DNA from: Saccharothrix sp. NRRL B-16348 | Lineage (GTDB): Bacteria > Actinomycetota > Actinomycetes > Mycobacteriales > Pseudonocardiaceae | DNA length: 64,000 nt | Reading direction: 5' to 3' | Assembly: GCF_001280085.1 (NCBI RefSeq) | Contig: NZ_LGED01000194.1 | Coordinates: 124,001-188,000, forward strand | Part shown: positions 59,909-64,000 of the stretch, one piece after another | How positions within the stretch are numbered: position 1 is the stretch's first letter | Layout of the letters: each line of letters begins with the position of its first letter | Notes under the pieces: generated by a model | The model's database searches: none | What the model was told of the DNA's origin: nothing | Seen by the model: the letters and a program-made list of their open reading frames with translations, nothing else | Translations under genes and position numbers: made by a program

Positions 59909-61288
59909 TCAGGGGTAGGCGGGTGGGCGGCGGTCGGTCCAGGGGCGGGCGCGTTCGAGTTGGCCCGCGGCGGTGAGGATGGTGCGTTCGTCGCCGGTGG
60001 TGGCGACGAGGTGCACGGCCAGGGGCAGGCCGGTGCGGGTGTGGCCGGCGGGGACGGCGGCGGCGGGGTTGCCGGTGATGTTCCACAGGGGCAGGAACGT
60101 GGTCATGCGGGCGGCGGCGAGCAGTGCGGCGAGGGTGGGTCGGCGGTTCCACTCGCCGACGCGCAGCGGCGGCCGGGTGAGCACGGGGGTGAGCAGCAGG
60201 TCGTGGTCGTCGAAGAGCCGGTTGGCGTGCTCGGTCAGCTTCGCGGTCTGGGCGAGGGCGGCGCGCACGGCGGGCGCGGGCAGGGAGCGGCCGAGGGCGG
60301 CGACGGCGCGGGTGCGGGCGTCGAGCCGGTCGGGTCGGTCCAGGGCCCGCTCGGTGGTGGCGGCGCTGTGCAGGTAGCGGGCGGCGAGGACGGCGGGTCC
60401 GGCGACGTCGTGCAGGTTGTCGGGGTCGACGCGGGTGACGTCGTGGCCGAGGTCGGCGAGCAGGCCGGCGGTGTCGAGGACGGCGTCGCGGACTTCGGGG
60501 TCGACGGGGATGCCGCGGCCCCAGGTGCGCAGGGACACGGCGACGCGCAGGGTCCGGGTGGCGGTGACGGCGGCGGTGTGGTCGCCGCCGGGCGCGAGGA
60601 CGTCGAGGAGCAGGGCGGCGTCGGCGACGTGGCGGGTGATGGGTCCGGCGGCGACCAGGCCGTCCCAGACGTCGCGGTCGGGGGTGAGGGGCACGTGGTC
60701 GCGTTGCGGTTTGAGGCCGAACAGGCCGGTGCAGGCCGCCGGGATGCGGATCGAGCCCGCGCCGTCGGTGCCGATGGCGGCGCCGACGAGACCGGCGGCG
60801 ACGGCGGCGGCCGATCCGCCGCTGGACCCGCCGGGCGAGTGGTCGGCCGACCAGGGGTTGCGGGTGGCGCCGGCCCAGGTGGACTCGGTGTAGGGCCACA
60901 GGCCGAGTTCGGGCATGCGGGTGCGGCCGACGATGACGGCGCCGGCGTCGCGCAGGCGGCGGACGATCTCGGAGTCGGCGGGCGCGGTGGTGTCGACGGC
61001 GGCGGTGCCCTTGGTGGTGGGCAGGCCGGCGATGGCGAGGTCTTCCTTGACCGCGACGGGCACGCCGAGCAGGGGCGCGTCCTCGCCGCGGGCGAGGCGG
61101 GCGTCGGCGTGGTCGGCGTCGGCGAGGGCGCGGTCGGTGAACACGAGCCGGAACGCGTTGAGGCTCCGGTCGTGCCGGTCGATGCGGCGCAGGCACTCGG
61201 CGACGAGGGCGCGTGAGGTGAGCGCGCCGGATCGCAGCAGTTCGGCCTGTCGGGCGGCGCCCGCGAAGCACGCGTCGGTCAGGTCCAT
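59909..61288 (-). CDS. Amidase-signature family amidase
   Basis: A 459-residue serine amidase. Lys81 in VAVKEDLA, cis-Ser near 155 in SPGGSSGGSAAA, and nucleophile Ser179 in TDGAGSIRIPAACTG make the Ser-Ser-Lys triad. The nucleophile loop reads DGAGS rather than the more common DGGGS. Size matches glutamyl-tRNA amidotransferase A-like and indoleacetamide hydrolase-like members; standing alone it is more likely a general amidase. ATG at 61288. Confidence 0.9.
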   Translation of the reverse strand: MDLTDACFAGAARQAELLRSGALTSRALVAECLRRIDRHDRSLNAFRLVFTDRALADADHADARLARGEDAPLLGVPVAVKEDLAIAGLPTTKGTAAVDTTAPADSEIVRRLRDAGAVIVGRTRMPELGLWPYTESTWAGATRNPWSADHSPGGSSGGSAAAVAAGLVGAAIGTDGAGSIRIPAACTGLFGLKPQRDHVPLTPDRDVWDGLVAAGPITRHVADAALLLDVLAPGGDHTAAVTATRTLRVAVSLRTWGRGIPVDPEVRDAVLDTAGLLADLGHDVTRVDPDNLHDVAGPAVLAARYLHSAATTERALDRPDRLDARTRAVAALGRSLPAPAVRAALAQTAKLTEHANRLFDDHDLLLTPVLTRPPLRVGEWNRRPTLAALLAAARMTTFLPLWNITGNPAAAVPAGHTRTGLPLAVHLVATTGDERTILTAAGQLERARPWTDRRPPAYP

Positions 61289-61324
61289 AAGGCGGACTCT
61301 AGGGCAGGCACGGGCGTGGGTGGA

Positions 61325-61699
61325 TCAGGCCGCCGGGGTGATCGGGTCGTGCCGCCGGCGGTGTCGCAGGCCGCGGTGCACGAGCAGCGCGATGAGCAGC
61401 AGCGGCCACGGGAACGGCAGGGGTGAGGCGATCCAGGCGACGGCGAGCACCAGCAGCACGATCGGCAGCACGGGTGGCCGGTGTCGCGCGGGCGGGGTGG
61501 CCGGTGGTGGCGGCGCGGGCAGGTCGGCGGTGAGGGCGGCGAGGTCGTGGTGGTGGACGGCGGCGTAGGCGGCGGCGATGCGCTCGTCGGCTTCGGCGAG
61601 GGTGAGGCGGCCTTCGCCGACGGCGTCGCGCAGCCGGGCGGCGGTGTGCTCGCGGTCGGTGTCGGAGGCGCGGTGGGCCGGGGTGCTGGTCGGTTCCAT
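61325..61699 (-). CDS. DUF1707 (SHOCT-like) membrane protein
   Basis: A 124-residue protein. RASDTDREHTAARLRDAVGEGRLTLAEADERIAAAYAAVHHHDLAALTADLP (in parts) is the DUF1707 domain, common next to sensor or membrane genes of actinomycetes; it is followed by Pro-rich linker and two hydrophobic segments (VLPIVLLVLAVAWIASPL, LLLIALLVHRGL). ATG 61699. Divergent from the pentapeptide-repeat gene. Confidence 0.88.
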   Translation of the reverse strand: MEPTSTPAHRASDTDREHTAARLRDAVGEGRLTLAEADERIAAAYAAVHHHDLAALTADLPAPPPPATPPARHRPPVLPIVLLVLAVAWIASPLPFPWPLLLIALLVHRGLRHRRRHDPITPAA

Positions 61700-61758
61700 G
61701 CCTTCGATGCTCCGTGTGGGCGAGCGTCTCGGCGTCGGCCACGAAGCGGTGACGGGAA

Positions 61759-61776
61759 GTACGTCCGTCGACGTAC
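61759..61776. promoter_or_regulatory. Inverted repeat in divergent DUF1707/pentapeptide-repeat gap
   Basis: GTACGT (61759-61764), spacer CCGTCG, ACGTAC (61771-61776). In the middle of an 88-base divergent intergenic region; candidate operator for both genes. Confidence 0.45.
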
Positions 61777-61787
61777 GCGGGACGGGC

Positions 61788-62684
61788 ATGATCGGGGGTA
61801 TGTCGTCGTGGCTGGTGCCGTTGGCGGTGGCGTTGGTCATCGTCTGGATTGGCGTGCGCCATGCGCGCGCGTCGCGTTCGGAGACGTTGTTGGACGAGCA
61901 CGCGCGGCGGCGGGTGGGGCCGGACGCGGGTGCGGCCCCGGCTCCGGTGTCGGTGTGGCGTGAGGCGAACCGGCTGTTCCGGGCCGGTGAGGAGGAGGGG
62001 TTGCTGCTGTTGGCCGAGATCGGCCGGCAGGTGCCGCGGCGGCGGCAGGCGGTGGTGACGTCGTGGTTGGCGGCGTTGCGCGGCGGGGTGAGCCTGGGGT
62101 TGGACGCGCCGTGGCGCACGGCGGTGCAGCGGGAGCTGGTGTCGCACCTGCGGCCGGGCGCGGATTTCTGGCCGGGGATGGACGTGGTGGCGCCGGGGGC
62201 GATCCTGGTGGACTTCGACCTGTCGGGGTGCCGGGTGAACCGGGTGGACCTGATGGGCGCGGTGTTCCTGGGTGACGCGCGGTTCGAGGCGATGACGGTG
62301 ACGGGTGACGCGAACTTCGCGGGCGCCCGGTTCCTGCGGCACGCGGTGTTCACCGACGCGTTGTTCGCGCGGTCGGTGTCGTTCGGGTTGGCGGTGTTCG
62401 CCGGGAACGTGTCGTTGCGGGCGGCGCAGGTGGCCGACCAGCTGGTGTTCGCGCGGGCGAAGGTGTCGGGTCGGGCGGACCTGCGGCGGGCCGAGGTGTC
62501 GGGTCGGGCGGATTTCCGGCACGTGAGGTTCGGCGGTCGGGCGTTGTTCGGTGACGTGGTGTTCCACCAGGACGCGTGGTTCCGGCACGCGTGGTTCCGC
62601 GGTCGGACGGACGTGGGGTCGGCGTTGATCGGCGAGGCGGCGGAGTTCGGCAACGCCCGTTTCGGTCGCCGCGTCATGCACTGA
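61788..62684 (+). CDS. Membrane-anchored pentapeptide-repeat protein
   Basis: A 298-residue protein. N-terminal helix (SSWLVPLAVALVIVWIGV) followed by a linker, a helical domain (VSVWREANRLFRAGEEEGLLLL), and, from about residue 150, A(D/N)-phi-x-x repeats (DLSGC, DLMGA, RADLRRAEV, ADFRHVRFGGRALFGDVV) forming a right-handed beta helix. Related proteins mimic DNA and protect gyrase, but membrane-tethered forms are common and of unknown role. ATG 61788, or 61800 four codons later, are both possible. Confidence 0.8.
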   Translation: MIGGMSSWLVPLAVALVIVWIGVRHARASRSETLLDEHARRRVGPDAGAAPAPVSVWREANRLFRAGEEEGLLLLAEIGRQVPRRRQAVVTSWLAALRGGVSLGLDAPWRTAVQRELVSHLRPGADFWPGMDVVAPGAILVDFDLSGCRVNRVDLMGAVFLGDARFEAMTVTGDANFAGARFLRHAVFTDALFARSVSFGLAVFAGNVSLRAAQVADQLVFARAKVSGRADLRRAEVSGRADFRHVRFGGRALFGDVVFHQDAWFRHAWFRGRTDVGSALIGEAAEFGNARFGRRVMH

Positions 62685-62844
62685 CCGCGCCGACGGGAAC
62701 CGCGCCGGTCGTGTCGACGGGGTGCGGCCGGTTCGCGGGGACGCGCGGGCCGGCCACGAGGTGGGCCGGTCGGGTGGAGTCCGCCGGGCGCGCTCGGGCG
62801 GGCAGCCTCGCGGTGGGCCGGCCGGTCGTGCGGTGGCGGGTGGG

Positions 62845-63357
62845 TCAGGCGGTGCGCGTGCGGTGGTCGGCGACGTGGACGCGGTTGGCGCAGCGGGTGG
62901 TGCAGAAGCGGCGGCGGCCGTTGCGGGAGGTGTCGACGTAGACGGTGTGGCAGCCGGGGCGTGCGCAGCGGCCGAGGCGGCCGGGGTCGTCGCAGACGGC
63001 GTTGGCGAGGCCGGCGGCGGTGAAGGCGCGGACGCGCTGCGGTGTGGGCGCGTGTTCGGGGGCGTAGTGCAGGTGGGGTGGTCGGTCGTCGTGGGTGGAG
63101 ATGTAGGGCTTGGCGGCGGCTTCGGCGAGCAGGTCGTTGACCAGCGCGATCTGCTCGGGGGTGTGGTCGAAGACGGGTGAGAGCCGGGCGGCCCAGGCGG
63201 TGAGTTCGCGGGCCTGGTCGTCGTCGAGGTCGCCGAGGGGTTTGTAGCCGTGCTCGCGCAGCAGGTCGAGCAGGTCGGCGGCGGTGCTGCGGGGGTCGGC
63301 GTTGACCAGGGCGGCGGCGAGTTCCGCTGCCGCGCCGCCGTAAGGGTTGAAATGCAC
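62845..63357 (-). CDS. CGNR zinc-finger (ABATE) transcriptional regulator
   Basis: A 170-residue protein. The N-terminal ABATE domain (LAAALVNADPRSTAADLLDLLREHG) has a ligand-binding role; the C-terminus is the CGNR-type zinc finger, here RCARPGCHTVYVD...RRRFCTTRCANRVHVADHR, with CANR in place of CGNR. Family members are transcriptional regulators of stress or catabolic genes. ATG 63357. The preceding 160-base gap (62685-62844) shows no obvious feature. Confidence 0.88.
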   Translation of the reverse strand: MHFNPYGGAAAELAAALVNADPRSTAADLLDLLREHGYKPLGDLDDDQARELTAWAARLSPVFDHTPEQIALVNDLLAEAAAKPYISTHDDRPPHLHYAPEHAPTPQRVRAFTAAGLANAVCDDPGRLGRCARPGCHTVYVDTSRNGRRRFCTTRCANRVHVADHRTRTA

Positions 63358-63382
63358 TGAACCATGACATCACGCTGGTGGG

Positions 63383-63559
63383 GTGAACACCAGATGCCCT
63401 TGTTGCGGGTGGCCCAGTGCCGAGCGTGTGTACCCGGTTTCGTCGCACGGCGCGGTGGACTACGTGCGGTGCGTGTGCGGGGTGTGGTTGGTGGTGGAGG
63501 CGGGTCGGGTGGTGGCGACGGCGGGCCGGCCACGATCGGCTAGTGTCCCGTCCCCGTGA
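63383..63559 (+). CDS. Small zinc-ribbon protein
   Basis: A 58-residue protein, too short to be called by most ORF finders. It carries TRCPCCGW (residues 3-10) and VRCVCGVW (28-35), two cysteine knuckles of a zinc ribbon. GTG start at 63383, GGTGGGG nearby as weak ribosome binding site; TGA overlaps the next GTG (GTGA at 63556-63559), which supports real translation. Divergent from CGNR gene by 25 bases. Function unknown. Confidence 0.7.
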   Translation: MNTRCPCCGWPSAERVYPVSSHGAVDYVRCVCGVWLVVEAGRVVATAGRPRSASVPSP

Positions 63560-64000
63560 CGAGCCGTCGGGACCTGCTGTGCGACTGTGCGATCTCGGTG
63601 TTGGCGGCGGAGGGCGGTCGTGGTCTGACGCACCGCGCGGTGGACCGGGCGGCGGGCGTGCCGGAGGGCACGACGAAGAACTACTTCCCGTCGCGGGACG
63701 CGTTGCTGGGCGCGGCGGCGGACCGGATGACGGCGTTGCACGCGGCGGCGGTGCGCCGGTTGCGGGAGACGACGCCGGACGGGATCTCGCCGGCGGAGGT
63801 GGCGGAGCTGTACCCGGCGTTGCTGCGGCGCGCGGTGGCGGACGACCCGACGCAGCTGTTGGCGATGGTGGAGCTGTACCTGGAGGCGGTGCGCCGGCCG
63901 GGGGTGCGGGCGGCGTTGGGTCGGATGGCGGTGTCGAACGCGCGGGCGGGCGCGGGCCTGCACGCGGCGGCGGGGTTGCCGAGCACGGCGCGGGACGCGG
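63556..64000 (+). CDS. TetR-family transcriptional regulator, 3' partial
   Basis: N-terminal 148 residues of a TetR regulator, cut by the window end. HTH: DLLCDCAISVLAAEGGRGLTHRAVDRAAGVPEGTTKNYFPSRDALL (in parts: GTTKNYFPSRD is the recognition helix). The C-terminal domain is incomplete. GTG start overlaps the zinc-ribbon stop by four bases, so it is translationally coupled to it. Confidence 0.88.
   Translation, partial: MTSRRDLLCDCAISVLAAEGGRGLTHRAVDRAAGVPEGTTKNYFPSRDALLGAAADRMTALHAAAVRRLRETTPDGISPAEVAELYPALLRRAVADDPTQLLAMVELYLEAVRRPGVRAALGRMAVSNARAGAGLHAAAGLPSTARDA

Overview
This 64 kb window is actinobacterial chromosome. It has very high GC (roughly 70-75% by eye), a strong G/C bias at codon third positions, many GTG and a few TTG starts, frequent 4-base ATGA/GTGA gene overlaps, and several genes whose start codon lies where transcription should begin (leaderless type). 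The family mix points to the Pseudonocardiales (a Saccharothrix, Lentzea or Actinosynnema-like organism): ECF42 sigma factor with a DGPF partner, CHAT-TPR protein, a DUF3090/SCO1664/DUF3097 neighbourhood and a hendecad coiled-coil protein. The genus is inference. I see no rRNA, tRNA, CRISPR array or complete insertion sequence.

Layout. 0-11.3 kb is a regulator and resistance-like district. It holds a threonine aldolase cut by the window edge, an ECF42/YCII pair, a MarR-controlled oxidoreductase, a rifampicin monooxygenase (rox) behind a near-perfect rifamycin-associated element, an AlkZ-type DNA glycosylase candidate, two epoxide hydrolases and a WYL regulator with its operator. 11.3-21.2 kb is accessory DNA and the most unusual part. 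On the minus strand are a MoxR-like AAA+ ATPase with a repetitive helical N-terminus, a partner protein, and a 1286-residue protein fusing a subtilisin protease to a von Willebrand A domain. On the plus strand, divergently, are a hendecad-repeat coiled-coil protein and a DUF4157 leader fused to a deaminase-like toxin domain. 21.2-29.1 kb holds a TetR/flavin monooxygenase pair, a second AlkZ-type candidate, and a CHAT-protease/TPR module with a divergent zinc-finger protein and membrane protein.

29-34 kb holds an SHMT-like PLP enzyme with a PucR regulator, a TmrB-like (tunicamycin resistance) ATPase, a MarR regulator, and a membrane protein/lipoprotein pair with a polythreonine tail. 34-41.5 kb is a peptide uptake and degradation locus: M20 and M55 peptidases divergent from a complete oligopeptide ABC transporter whose two ATPases are fused. 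41.5-46 kb is an acyl-CoA operon (HAD, phosphotransferase, acyl-CoA dehydrogenase; the parts of eukaryotic ACAD10) followed by HxlR and SDR genes, with a perfect palindrome at its promoter. 46-50.5 kb holds a decayed NmrA-type gene, an Hsp20 gene divergent from its probable regulator, and a secreted PQQ-type propeller. 50.5-64 kb is mostly housekeeping and conserved hypotheticals (S66 and S9 peptidases, DUF3090, SCO1664 kinase-fold, DUF3097, NfeD-SPFH pair, amidase, pentapeptide-repeat membrane protein, CGNR regulator, edge-truncated TetR), including an aminoglycoside-kinase-like gene broken by one in-frame TGA.

The most promising leads for an undescribed system are the AAA+/protease-vWA cassette with its divergent coiled-coil gene, and the adjacent DUF4157-deaminase polymorphic toxin.
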